DNA of 64,000 nt from Culex pipiens pallens (taxonomy: Eukaryota; Arthropoda; Insecta; Diptera; Culicidae): assembly GCF_016801865.2 (NCBI RefSeq), contig NC_068939.1, positions 185,666,053 to 185,730,052 of the forward strand, written 5' to 3'. Below are positions 46,740 to 58,666 of this stretch, piece by piece. The notes beneath the pieces are model-generated. The model was given only the letters and a program-made list of their open reading frames with translations, was not told the origin of the DNA and made no database searches. The first letter of the stretch is position 1. The number at the start of each line of letters is the position of its first letter. Position numbers and translations under genes: made by a program.

Positions 46740-46874
46740 ATCGAGAAATTAAAAGTAAGAGTGTGTGCGTGCAACATGGAGTTAAACTTTCGAAAGTGCA
46801 ATGGTAATCTTCACAGCAACTTCACAGAAAGTTTAACTCCATGTTGCACACACTCTCACTTTTAATTTCTCGAT
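46740..46874. repeat. Hairpin with 48-bp stem upstream of gene 2
   Basis: The left arm (46740-46791: atcgagaaattaaaagtaag ... ggagttaaactttc) pairs with the right arm (46827-46874: gaaagtttaactccatgttg ... ttaatttctcgat). The left arm has a four-base excess (gtgcgt); otherwise pairing is almost perfect. The loop is 35 bp. It lies about 420 bp upstream of the TATA box of gene 2. Probably a small foldback MITE; a hairpin RNA is the alternative. Confidence 0.7.
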
Positions 46875-49180
46875 TGAAATGTGTCCAAAATCATCAACAT
46901 TTTTCTCGATTTCGATATTAATGTTTTCAAAATCGGCATCCAATTTTCCCGGGTTTTGAGTTTCCCGGGAAACGGCAATTTTTTTTTTGAATTCCGGGAA
47001 TTCCCAGGATCCGGAGATCATAGGTTAATTTTGAAAATATTAATTGTTGGGTCTACATGACCCATCAGGCCTAAACGGCTTAATCCAATGTGTACCAAAT
47101 CAATTTCCCCAGATGCTGGTATTGTTTAAAAATTATAAAATGTGGTGTTTTTTTTCAAATTTAAAATTATAAATATACGTAAATATATTGCGCAATTCTC
47201 ACTAACTTGGACTTCGCACTAAATAATTGCTATCGATCGCACTATTCCGGCTTGTCATGCTGCCTTGAGAAATTTTAATTTTCTCAAAAAATGATCAAAG
47301 CGAGCCGATGTTGCTCACCTGTCAATCGCAATTTTAAAGTGCGAATGTCCAGTTTGGTGGAAACTGCGACTGGAAATGTAAATAAACAACTGCTGGTTGC
47401 CTAGTTTTCAGAAATTTTGTTGCCAAAGTGCGAGAGAAAAGTGCGGGCCAAATCCAAGTTACAGTGCAAGGATCAATACTGTCGAGCACATTACACAAAA
47501 TTTAATAGTAAATATTTTAAGCACTAGGCATTTTGCGGATCTGTAAATTAAAAATTTAAAAATTTTCTATAATGAGTCAAATTAATCCTGATATATGCCG
47601 AATACAAATGTTAATCCTAACAAATATTATTGATTACATAGTATTCAACTGTTCATTTATTTACCCAATCAAATCTGGCTTACCAGACCAAGATTTGTTT
47701 GGAAAAATCCTGTAAATTATGTTCCGGGAATTCCCGGTATGGACGCACTATCAACAATATTGTTGTTTGAAATCGAAAAAAAATTGACGTTGATTTTGGA
47801 AACATTACAATCTTTACGAATTCTAAAACATAGAATTACCGGATATGCCTACCAGATTTCTATCCGTGTATATATTTTTTTAAATTTATGAGTTTCTCTT
47901 TCCAATGCTTTTTAAACTTCAAAAATTGACCCACATTGAGGTGGGGTTGGGTTGTAGAGGGTTAACAGAAATCCCAAGTTTGGTTCCGATTAGACCATCT
48001 TTCTATTTTTGGCACCACCCCCTTTTTTGGACGATTTTCTAAACACATTTTTTTGTTCTTTCACTCGCAACCTTGCAACTATTAGACCAAATAATTTCTT
48101 CTGGTTGTATTTTATAGGAACTTTCCAAGGAATGCTGTAAGTATATAATATTTACCCTCAAATGACGGCCAATATTATTTCTTTTACGTTTTATAAGATA
48201 TTTAGAGAATTTATTGATGCAGAGCCATTCCTCGACCTTAGTAAGATTTAGTTTGAGGTTTTTAATGATTCTTATGTAAAATTGTCTGGGGAACACGATG
48301 GTGATAAAATAAATGGAAACAAAAGAAATAATAGGTAGGCATTTGATGGTTAACATTTTATTTTTATAGCATTCCTTGGACATTTGCCTTGGACTGTAGG
48401 TCATTGTTCAGAAAGAATGTGTCTCCAAGATGTTTCTATCAATTTTCAGTAACATTTTCAAACAAAAAATCAAGTAGAAAAATGTTAGGGACATGACAAA
48501 ATATTTAAGTTTACTCCGCAACATTTCAGGTAATGTAACCTTCCAAATTTTTAATCTTAAATTACACGAAAAAACACAGTGGTGATTGAGGTTAATCTAA
48601 GGCTGACACATGTTTTCTATTTCAAATCGTTGGGAGCTAATATAATATTACCAACAAAATTTAACTCAATTTTCCAACATTTTCAGTAAAAGGCAAAAGC
48701 AATCAAACAGCTAACTTTGTCTTACACGCTTCCGAAAAAAACCAAAAGCAAACTCGAACACACAAAACCGCGGAAAAATTGACTTGTCTTGTCTCACCCT
48801 ATTACTATCATTAAACATCGACTAAGATACGATAATAGCATATCATTTGGCTCGAACCCTTTCGGCACTCGAATTGTAATTATCGCATCGCTACAGTTTG
48901 TTTTTGTTTCCGCAACAACCGCAGTTGGTTGCTGCCAAAAGGAAGAAAGAAATAAAGAAAAAAAACTAGTCGACATACCTTTTTTTTCATAATTCGCATT
49001 CACCAACAAATTTGCCTGCGTACTGCACCAGCAGCAACAGTGCATTGTGGAAAGGCTTTTGCCCTCCGTGATCGTGAGACAGTTCCTAATGAGCCATAAT
49101 AGGCACCTTCCTCCTTACCGATTGCTTTGCCTCGGCTGTCGGCCAAAAGCACACAATCAAATCCTACCTGTTTCATGAGA
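46875..49180. other. AT-rich intergenic DNA between genes 2 and 3, left part
   Basis: No gene supported. The minus-strand frame 48039-48404 (121 codons) contains LNLTKVEEWLCINKFSK, which recalls the segment downstream of the catalytic Asp pair in non-LTR reverse transcriptases (LxxVxxWLxxNKLSxN). The catalytic motif itself is absent, so at best this is a small LINE remnant. Confidence 0.3.
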
Positions 49181-50340
49181 ATTTCCTTTAATTATCAATT
49201 TGCAGTTATTTGTTGGAACCTCAAGGGGTAAAGGGAAAAAAAGTATCGTGGTGTGTGCGTGCAGAAACTAACCTCCACCACCACCACACGAACGACGGTT
49301 TAGCTCGTGTGAACTTCGAATTGGTTAATTAGTTCACATGTTGAACGAAATAGACAGAAAAAAAAAACTAAAAGTGATAGGCCGACATTCACCTTTCATT
49401 CACGAGTCAAACCGTGCGACCTCATTTTGCATAGTAAAACCCCCCCTTCCACCACCAAAGGAAGGAAGGAGAGCCTCTCTCTCTCTGCGTCGATGATCTA
49501 ATATTACGCGCGCCCGCGATTACGACAATTTAATAATTTTCTTCTCTTGCACGCGCCACCTCTCTGTTTCGCTCTCAACCAGTTACGCGTGCTCGCAAGA
49601 GCTCTCTTTCATAATATTCACACGACGACGCTGACGACGCGCGACACGCCGACTGCGATTGAGTCACCGCGACGCTGCCGCGAGAGCAGGGCAAATCATT
49701 ACAGGCAGTGTCGGTGGCTTCAGGCAGTACTAGCAAGCCATGGAAGGGTTAGACTTGGAGGCTCGCTAAGTTAATTTAACCCTGGACTAGGAAATCAGTT
49801 TTTTTATAAATGGCTGCTATTTTTCTAATAAACTAACTATGAAGCTTCTTTATTAACCCTTAACAATCCAACAGCGCTCTGACCTAATAATTGTTCAATC
49901 ATTATTCTTTCAACAAATGTATGATCTTCAAAAAGCAAGAAAAAGCATTTAAAACTCAAAATAGCAAAATAAAAATCAGTCAAGGGTTGATTCCCGGCCT
50001 GACGTGGCCACCCCACGACAGAGAGACTAGAAGACAGACTAGTTAACATAGTCATTTTCCGGTTCTTTCCAACACTTTCGTGCCCTGTGGAAAAGTGAAA
50101 GTTTTCCGCTCTCGTCGCCACCATCGCGACCAAGAGTCTGCCAAGACAGAGTGAATGGCGGTGTTGGGCTGGAAACGGGAGCGTCTATTTGCTTTCAATG
50201 AATGAAAATGAATGAAACACAGTTTCTTCCCCCCTTTCCAGACGAACACAAGTGGGGAGGGCATAAGACCACTATGAGATCGCGTCATGGGTCTCGTTGG
50301 TCAGCTATATGCTCTAGCCTACGGCACTGTTAGATCGGAA
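49181..50340. promoter_or_regulatory. GC-richer island, candidate regulatory DNA
   Basis: The interval has ctctctctctctgcgtcg, acgacgacgctgacgacgcg and accaccaccac runs in an AT-rich setting and lies between the divergent genes 2 and 3. Several overlapping short frames occur on both strands with no preferred one. I read it as non-coding, possibly enhancer DNA. Confidence 0.3.
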
Positions 50341-52339
50341 ATGCAAATCTCTGTGGGTGATATATAGGATGAAGAAAAAACCGTAATGAATGAGTTTAGA
50401 TCAATTTTGATATAAATTGTTACCTCTTTTCATTTACAAACATAGTTGGTCTATAACAATCAAGAGTACAATATAAAAAGATAAGGGAAACGTCACATTG
50501 TTGATCACAACTAATATCAAAATAAATACAGTGCCATCCCGTTTTTGTCAACACGACGTGATTTTTATGCTGCCAAAACAGAGATATGTTAATATAAAGA
50601 AAAAAAGCATCTAATATTTGTGTGAGAACTATCAATAAACATCGTTAACCCTTCATAATGATAGATGTGGTTTACGGGAATATCCATAAATCACTTAAAG
50701 AACGAAATAGATGATTTTTAACCTTCAAAGAAAAATAAATCGTTCTATGATAAAAGATCTTATTTGCATTTGAAATAAGTATATTTAAATGATATTAAAT
50801 AATTGATGTTTTGCAAGTATTACGAGACCAAACCAACTAAATTAATTTAGATTTTGTCAAAATCATGAAAAGTTGAAAAAATTTTAGTCAAAAACGGGAA
50901 TGCACTGTTGATTAAAATTATTTGATTTTTTTCAGAGTATTTGAAGTGTGTTTGAGTGACTTTTAACGTGTATTTGTTTAATTTAAGGCCGTTGCCAATA
51001 TTTTTCAAAGTTTACCCTTCAAAATTGGTCTGAAAAATTAAGGGGCAAATAAATATTTTTCCAAAAAACTTCAAAATGTCCATGAAAAGCTTTGAAAATA
51101 GCGCACTCAGCAAAACTGTAATCAAATTAGGCGTCATCCATAAAGTATGTCACGCAAAAATCGGCCAAAATTAAGCCCCCTATGTCACACTTTGTCACGC
51201 TGGCTCTGACCACCCCTCAAAAATTACGTCACTTTTTTCCAGACCCCCCCCCCCCCCCCCTTGTTTTCGATTGGATTTTTTCAATAGTTTTTATATCTTT
51301 AAACTCTCAAAATTTTGGCATTTTTGGAAATTTTAATATGATATAAAAAACAGTTTAGTAACTTTTAAGAATTAGAAGATCTGGTATAACATTCAATTAT
51401 AAACAAATCTTGAAAACTGTTTTTCACTGCTTTGTATCTAATAAGTTTAAACCATTTATGGCAGTTTTCTTATGAACGCCCTGATTTCAAAGCATTTATT
51501 TTTTATCAAGCAAGAATTTGCCAAATATTGAAGTTTCAGCTGGAAAAAAATGTGACTATATAACAAATTATAATGTGATACCGTCATCAGGGGTGACATT
51601 GGGTCTGGGGGGTGAGTTTGGGTCAAACAAAAATGCAGAAATTTGTATGACCCAATTTCACCCCCCAGACCCAATGTCACTCTTGATGACGGTACATCTA
51701 AATAATAGTAAGCAAACAATTTTAGAAAAGAGAATTTAATTTAATTGCGTATATTTCAAATTTATATTATGCAATCATAAAAAAAACCTAGCGTGACGTC
51801 ACAGTTTCGCAAACCCCTCCCCCCTCCCCCTTCGTCACATCTTGTCACACCTAAGGTAAACCCCCCCCCCCCCCCATTTTTTAAAGTAAATTAGTTTATC
51901 ATGGTAAATCATGAAAGTGATTGAATAAATAAATATTTTATAGCTATTCCAAAGGCAATAAAGCTCCTTCTGTTACATGCAAAACTAGCTTAGTTTAGCT
52001 CAACAGTATAACTCTTCTTTTAGCTTTTCTTGAATATTCGCGTGTCTGTTCAGCTTAGTGCATACACAAAGGCGTTTTTAAATTCAAACTTTGTCTGGCT
52101 GCTTTCAACAGTTACCACGTGCTCACATGCCTTGAAAAAAAGAGCAACCGGGTTCGTCGCTTAGCTGTTTCTCTTTTTCTCTCTCTGTCTCTCTCTCTCT
52201 CTCCCTCTCTCTGTAAAAATTTACTACTATTTTAAAGAAACTATAATGTACATATTTAACAAATTCTACAGTTTATTTGAGTAGAGAAAATAAAATGATA
52301 TTACAATGCTCAAAAATAATTTAACTAAATGTTGAACAA
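50341..52339. other. Intergenic repeats including poly-C tracts
   Basis: A ggccgttgccaatatttttc repeat lies at 50988, and gtcatccataaagtatgtca with long C tracts (51246-51260, 51860-51876) in mirrored gtcacgc/gtgacgtcac text at 51131-51260 and 51790-51880. These two outer blocks face each other around the 51579-51694 hairpin and may be the two ends of one 0.75-kb element. No gene. Confidence 0.45.
51579..51694. mobile_element. 116-bp palindromic MITE
   Basis: taccgtcatcaggggtgaca at the left is mirrored by tgtcactcttgatgacggta at the right; further in, ttgggtctggggggtgagtt pairs with aatttcaccccccagaccca. The loop is about 30 bp. TA at both outer edges. Almost the whole element is one hairpin. 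Confidence 0.8.
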
Positions 52340-52930
52340 AACTGTCTCTCCTCACAACTCGAATTCCATAGCAAATGCATAAGTCACCATGTAGGTGTTT
52401 AAATTTCTAATTGTGGCTGAATTAGCGTTAAAGGTGTGATTGTCTTCAATCCACTCGACAATGAAGGTACAAAAAACAGAGCCCAGGCAAATACACATCT
52501 GTCCACATGATAAACTGCTGTCAGTCAGTGCAGTGACTCCTTGCAACAACAACGACAAAAAAAGGAAACCCAAACAAAGTAAGCAAACAGCGGAGAAAAT
52601 TTCGCTTATCAGAGCCTACTCGGCGTTCAAAGCGCCAACAACCTTCAATTACGAATAAAAAAGCGGATCCAAGTGGGCCCTGCAGCAGTCAACCCAACAC
52701 AGAGGACACCACGCGGTTACGAAAGTGACAGTGTCTCTTGATAGGCATAGTAGGCTCGGCTACGGGTGTTGATGAATGCACACGATAATGATTCCCCGAT
52801 CCGATTTGCGGGGGAGGCGGAGCAGGAAGATGACGTTGAAGAAGCCGAAGTGTGGTGGGTGCAACCGCAAACATTCGTAACGTTTATCGCGTGGCTTGCT
52901 GTGTGCGCTCGCGGTTGAAACAATCATGGA
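52340..52930. promoter_or_regulatory. GC-richer island upstream of gene 3, unassigned
   Basis: A 600-bp block of balanced composition 2.8 kb upstream of the gene 3 start. A minus-strand frame (52352-52573) resembles a signal peptide start but begins at TTG with no ATG, so I do not call it. Possibly regulatory. Confidence 0.25.
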
Positions 52931-55690
52931 AAACAAATTGAGTAGGTGCTTTTTTTTGTCTAAGAATGGGCAAAGCCTTTTTATTGTTAAAAACCAGCTG
53001 TCATTTCATGCGCGGTAATTCGCTTTCAACGACATTATGGTGGAATTTCTGTTGAGGGAGTGAGAGCAATTGTCACCCCCCAGCTCAATTTGGTGTTGAG
53101 GTGTCAAAGCCCTCGGCAAATGGAGGGATAGATGTTTACTTTGTATTTAGCGTTAAAAATTTAAAGAGAGGAAGAAACACATAGTTTTCTACATTTCGTT
53201 TTTGGGGTATTTTTTATTTGCATGAAAAATGAAAATTGAAAATTTTATTTCAAGATTTTTGAGCGCACACAACCCCCGTCGCCAATTTCCTCAAAAAAAT
53301 AGGGGGCAACACATATTTATAACTAAATTTAAATAGCAACCGATTCTGAACTAATTTAAATAGATTACAAAATGTTTTTTCATGCATTTTAATCAAATAA
53401 AACCGGTTTAATTTTCACAAACTTTCAATTTAAGGATCACAGATCGGAAAAGATGTCAAACTTTAGGAAAAACAAATTATCAAGTGATTCATCCATATTT
53501 TGAAAATTTGTAAAATAGCATAACTTTAATTATGTTCAAAGTAAATTGCGGTAATTTTGCTTAAGGGGTTATTTACATGTATATCGGCAAAAAAGTCAGA
53601 GGTTAGTATGAGCGCACACTTCAACTTTTTTAAATTCTTTTTTCAGGGCATTAAAATACACATTTTCACCTACTATCAAAACTGGGCTTGAAATTTTTAA
53701 TTTATTTTATTAGTATTTTTGCCTCACCTCTCGGCCTCAGCTGTAGCTGAAGTATATAACTTTAAAAAGAATTAAAAAAAAGCAAGCCTTTCACTCCAGA
53801 AAGTTAAAAAAAATATTTTTAACTTTTTTAATGTTAACCTAACATTGTTAGGCTAAAATGCTTAATTCTTAAAATTTTGGAAAAAGTATTTTTTCAATAA
53901 ATTTGCCACATATTACATTTTCGAAACTGTTTTGTAAACATGATTTTATTATTTAATGTTTTTAAATTGATTGACGACTGATTAAACCGTTTTCCTTAAT
54001 TTGTTTTGCTTTATTTTTATCTATTCCATCCGAACCTCTTTGATTTTTTTCCGTTTTATTTTTAGAAATGCACTCGATTCTCCAGAAATGTTTATTATTG
54101 TGAATAAATGAAGGACATATTTTATGAGAAAAACTACATCAAATAAATTAACCCTATTTAAAATCGTTAAATCTTCAGATATTAAAATCATATCTATGTA
54201 TCTTCAATCTTAAATGATTGAAATTTACATAGTCAAAAAACATTTTTTTATTTATTTACACCGACAAATCTAATAGAAAAGTAGAGGCTATCATAAAAAA
54301 ATATTTCTCTTGCTAAAATAACAACAAACATTTCAGGGAAATGACATTTTTTCACTAACATCAGATTTACAATCATCATAGAGATTATTAAAGGCAAATA
54401 TTTCCTCTACTAAACGAATAAATTGAATAAACCTATCTGCTTATTAAAACAGGGCTAATAAAAATTCTTAAAGAAAATCAAAAACCTAAAATTTCAAAAA
54501 CGTAAAGTCATCAAACTAAATACATATCAGAACTAATGTTTATTAACAGTCTTCTGCGAGACCAATACACGCCCTTTGCTCTACATTGCCGCAGACAAGT
54601 GACGAAGAAACTATTTCATAATTGAATTGATCAAATCGTAATAAGCACTCTACACAACGAGAATCATCTTGACCTCATTTCAATCGCGAGGTCAAGCCGG
54701 GAAGAACCGTTAAGCAAACATCCAAAAGAAACAAAACGAATCACACGATAACAACCCCGCAATTATATAATCCAGCTCAGCAAAGAATTCTAGCAACGAG
54801 CAACGCGCGTGCAACAAGCCACCGATTTGCGAAAAAAAAAAACAAAAATTCGAACGGTTGGACTTGTTCTAATTATAGCAAATGTGGGAGAAAGAAAGAA
54901 TATTTGCCAAGCCTCCCCTCTCGAGTCATCCGGATTGGTTGACCGAATCCCAAAAAGGTGCTTGTTTGGCGCTCCGGGTGTTCCGGAATCGTCGCCGGTT
55001 TTGTCGAGTCATTGTCCAGGGCCGTAAGTCTGTAATCATGGCAGCTTTAGCTGAAGAATGCTGCAGCTCCATTCATTATCGCAGCGAAACGCTTTCTTCC
55101 ATAGAGTTTTTGTTTTGTTTGGTGCGGTCGAATCTGGGAAAGGAACGGATGCTGCGGACAAGCGCCACCACGGAGAGAAAAAGGAAGCATGTGGGTTCGG
55201 GTTCGGACAGCAACTCGGTAGCAGCATCCAACAGCATCTCTCGTTAACTGGGAAATTTGAAAAGTATTGTAATTTTATAGAAATTAATTTGATTTGAGCT
55301 GAAATCGATAGTTAAAAGGCCAAAATTACCACCTTTTAAAAGTAACGGACAATTTTCTTCACAATGAGCAAGTCACGCACACGCCTTGTTGCCTCTATCG
55401 CCCATTGCTCACCTTCCCATTCTGCGCGGTGGATGGTGTTTGCATTGCAGTTTTTTTTCCAACACCATCTCGCAGAGGCTGCGACGAGACTGGGCAAAAC
55501 TAAAGCCCTAATCGCGAATCATTGGCGGGGGTGGAAGGAGAAGAAAGGGGTAAGGTGGGCGTCTATCAGGTGGCACCAACCCCCCCTCGCAGCATGAAAG
55601 GGAACATATCTATTCATAATTTTTCGTCTTATCCGCGACGACGACGACGATGACGAGCACGACGACAGCATGTTTGAAAGCGCAGAAAAC
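52931..55690. other. Upstream region of gene 3
   Basis: 52931-54540 is AT-rich with no feature I can name. 54550-55660 is GC-richer, with overlapping frames on both strands (for example 54882-55247) that I take as chance, and a cgacgacgacgacgatgacg run near 55636. It probably includes proximal regulatory DNA. Confidence 0.35.
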
Positions 55691-55727
55691 TATATTAGTA
55701 GGTTAGATCGACTGGTTCGGCTCAGTC
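55691..55727 (+). promoter_or_regulatory. TATA box and initiator of gene 3
   Basis: TATATTA begins at 55691 and a consensus arthropod initiator TCAGTC occupies 55722-55727, with +1 A at 55724. The TATA lies at -33, a near-ideal spacing. The leader would be 114 nt to the ATG at 55838. I see no DPE at +28. Confidence 0.65.
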
Positions 55728-55837
55728 GTGGTGGAGATGTGGACAAGCGAATAATCCTGGCTCTGATTGTTTGAACTTATCGAAGTGATTGAAGAACATT
55801 TGGTGTTTTGGTGAAGTTTGAGGAAGAATTAAACACG

Positions 55838-57469
55838 ATGAAGAGCGTTTTGATTGTGGTGTGTTTGATTGTGGGGACGGTGACTGCAGAAACCATTCAC
55901 TTTACCAACTCTGTGAAGCATCTGAAGACTACGAAGAACTTTACCACTTACGAGGTGGAAGTGCCTGGATCCAGACCTATTACGATTATTGAAGCAAACC
56001 CGGAGGAAGCCAACAGGCAGGCCACTCAGCAGAAACCGCAGTTTCCAATCATTCGGTACCGGAACGCAGGCGGAGCCAGTGTTGACGATCATGCGCACGT
56101 GGTTGTTGACGATGGAACGAAAGGATCCAAGGGGAATTCGGCGAAGAAAACGCTGTACTCGCCGGACCTGCTGAACAAGTTTCTCAAGGAATACTCGGAA
56201 AAGCTGAAGAACGCCGACCAAGTCACGCGGCAAAAGCTCAACGAAATCAGCATGATCAATACCAGTGGCAATAAGGGAAAAGTGGAAGCAACGAATGTGA
56301 ACCAGAGCAAAGAAGACCAGGTGCAGCACTTTTCGGATGTTCATGAACGACATGGAGGCAACAGCAAATGGTCAGGAGATAATGGGAAAACAACCCATCC
56401 CTGGAACATAAAGGACGGTTGGGTTACGATGGAGGCGGTTCCATGGTCAGAAAGCAAAGTTTCAAAGTGGCAAAGCAACTCGAACAAATACGGAAATCGC
56501 AACCAAAACCAAAACCAGTACCACTCGGCCAACCAGTGGACAAGCAATGAGAGCGAAGAAATTATGTCGCGACCAAAACCGATGCAGACGAGCAACAACT
56601 ACTACGCAAACGACGATTACGTTGACTACGGAGACAGCTCGTACCAGGTGCCAAATCGACCCACAAGTTACACCAGCGAAAAACCGTCCAGACCCACCTT
56701 CGAATCCCTGTACAATCGCCGATACAAACCCTCCGAAGACTACTTCAACCGCAAGTCCTCGTCGCACAACCCCGACTACTCCGGAGGAGACACTTGGTAC
56801 GACCACGGGTTCAAAAAACCCTCCCAGCAAACCGCAGACATCATCACCGACGGCCGAAAACCCTACTTCCCACAATACTCATCCACCTCAACCCGTCCCC
56901 AACAACCCACCACCGACCGGAACCACCCCCAATCATACCCGGAAAACGGAAACGGCGAATGGGTTCTTATCTCAACGACCAAGGGCTACCAATACCCCCG
57001 CCGAAAAGGTCAACGCGCCATCACCTTCGCCCCCCAAGCCACCTCCCTCACCCACAAATCCGTCAAACTCACCGTCCTCCCGATGAAAAACTCCCTCGAC
57101 ATGACCACCTCGCACAACGGACTCATCGAAGTGTCCTCCTCAACCCAAACCGTCGAACAAGCTTACAACCAACACCAACAGCAACAACAACAGCACCAGA
57201 ACAAAATCGACCTCCCAGCCCAACCCAGCCCAGCGCCAGCCTCTTCCTCACTGACCCCAACCCGAAAGAAGCGCGTAACCGCACCCAAGTTCACGGTGAT
57301 GCGTCAGGACAGCGGCCTGCAGGACAGCTCGACGGTGTTGGCCGCCGTCGGTGCCGGTCTGGTTCCCGCGACGTTGGCCGTCCTCGCCCCGATGGTGCTG
57401 GGCCGGAAGCGCAGGTCACCGCTCGAGAAGCCGCCACATCCGGAGCAGCTGTTGGCGCCCACTTTGTAG
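55838..57469 (+). CDS. Gene 3: 543-residue single-exon protein with signal peptide and C-terminal hydrophobic segment
   Basis: The ATG at 55838 opens MKSVLIVVCLIVGTVTA, a signal peptide ending before ETIHF; the open frame extends seven or more codons upstream but only through TTG/GTG. The chain is hydrophilic and rich in Asn, Gln, Ser, Tyr and Pro. Landmarks: SPDLLNKFLKEYSEKL (about 115-130), HPWNIKDGWVTMEAVPW, a Tyr/Asp-rich stretch (NNYYANDDYVDYGDSSY), GEWVLISTTKGYQYPRRKGQ, a Gln run (QHQQQQQQHQ), RKKR at 476-479, then VLAAVGAGLVPATLAVLAPM (about 500-519) followed by GRKRRSP. It ends at TAG. A type I membrane or processed secreted protein is likely; cleavage at RKKR or GRKRR would release parts. 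Codon use shifts toward C-ending triplets after about 56650 without a frame break. Minus-strand frames here are shadows. The family has no name I can give. Confidence 0.88.
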   Translation: MKSVLIVVCLIVGTVTAETIHFTNSVKHLKTTKNFTTYEVEVPGSRPITIIEANPEEANRQATQQKPQFPIIRYRNAGGASVDDHAHVVVDDGTKGSKGNSAKKTLYSPDLLNKFLKEYSEKLKNADQVTRQKLNEISMINTSGNKGKVEATNVNQSKEDQVQHFSDVHERHGGNSKWSGDNGKTTHPWNIKDGWVTMEAVPWSESKVSKWQSNSNKYGNRNQNQNQYHSANQWTSNESEEIMSRPKPMQTSNNYYANDDYVDYGDSSYQVPNRPTSYTSEKPSRPTFESLYNRRYKPSEDYFNRKSSSHNPDYSGGDTWYDHGFKKPSQQTADIITDGRKPYFPQYSSTSTRPQQPTTDRNHPQSYPENGNGEWVLISTTKGYQYPRRKGQRAITFAPQATSLTHKSVKLTVLPMKNSLDMTTSHNGLIEVSSSTQTVEQAYNQHQQQQQQHQNKIDLPAQPSPAPASSSLTPTRKKRVTAPKFTVMRQDSGLQDSSTVLAAVGAGLVPATLAVLAPMVLGRKRRSPLEKPPHPEQLLAPTL

Positions 57470-57934
57470 TAGTGCCGCTACTAAACGCCTCCCCTCCTAG
57501 TGCAAGTACCTTTAGTTAAGTTAGTGAGTAAGTTTTAAGTTTTTCCTCTTTCACTCTCTCCCTCGAACGCGAACGCATGGTGGAAAGTTTGAGCGGAAGG
57601 AAAGAAGAGTTCATTCGATGAATGGGAAAGTGTGTTGCCTAGTTGAAGGCGCTTTCGGTGATGAACGAAGTGGAGTTCATTCAATCTTCTGAGTAGGGTA
57701 CGTGAACAAACCCTCGGATTAGTTAAATTATTGTTGACATTATAATATAATTGACGTTTCTTCTATTGAAGGCTTAACAAATATTTGTGTTTAGCTAAAA
57801 TTGAGTAACAATTTAAATATCTGAAGATTAACTCACTGGAATGTAAATTGCATCAATATATTTAATTTAATTAGTTGTTTTTAAAAGATGTTATAAGCTA
57901 TAAGGTTTTTCTATGACAGACTAGAAAATCTCAA
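57470..57934 (+). other. 3' untranslated region of gene 3 (probable)
   Basis: From the TAG the sequence becomes progressively AT-rich with no open frame. The first AATAAA lies at 57935. Confidence 0.5.
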
Positions 57935-57940
57935 AATAAA
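57935..57940 (+). terminator. Candidate polyadenylation signal of gene 3
   Basis: AATAAA, 466 nt after the stop codon, the first such hexamer downstream on the plus strand. Confidence 0.5.
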
Positions 57941-58666
57941 ACACAGATGGAAAGGGAACTATGATAGCTGTCATGCATTTTCTGATGGTGATATATTTTT
58001 GGTGTTATTTGAGAAATTCAAATCAAGTGTTTATTACCAGATATTTGTCCAATCCAATCTTAGAACTACTAGCATCCTACCCTGTGGACAACATAGGGCA
58101 ACTGCCCCACCATCCTCAGAAATTTGTTATAAATTTGGGCAGGGGGCGTCCATAAACGACGTAATTTTCAAAATATTGCCCCACCTTCCTCGAGGAGCTG
58201 GGCACGCTACTGCTTAGAACATTCAACCATCTCTCCTGCCTCACGGTCTGTGTAAACTATCACACTGCGTATTAGATACGCAAAATAACTTATTCCAGAG
58301 AATATTTAAAATTAAAACTCCCTGAAAATTGTAACTTGTTTCTTATTGGATACGATAACTTGTAGCGTGTACTTTTCGTCAAATCAAGGAAAGAAAATCG
58401 CAATGACAGCTGTCAAACCACTCAAAATTAACTCACAAAATTGAGACTTTTATTACGACAGCTAACACTGTATTGCATCTTCTGAAGTGTTAGGTAAGTT
58501 TTCAACCAAGTCATTAGCTGGCCTCTCCAGCTACCAGTAAACTTATTGCCTGGGAAATCTCACAATATTATGGGCAAATTGGCTAAAATTTAGGGTGAAG
58601 ATTTTTGAGACAAAACTCGTGTGAGTGGGACTAGGCAGGGTTTAGAATTGACGTTTTTGATAAAAT

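Noticed and set aside
52352..52573. Minus-strand frame resembling a signal peptide (GFLFLSLLLQGVTA)
   Set aside because: It starts at TTG, has no ATG, no splice sites and no neighbouring exon.
54809..55247. Plus-strand frames upstream of gene 3
   Set aside because: They overlap a minus-strand frame of equal quality, lie upstream of the gene 3 TATA box and have no recognisable protein features.
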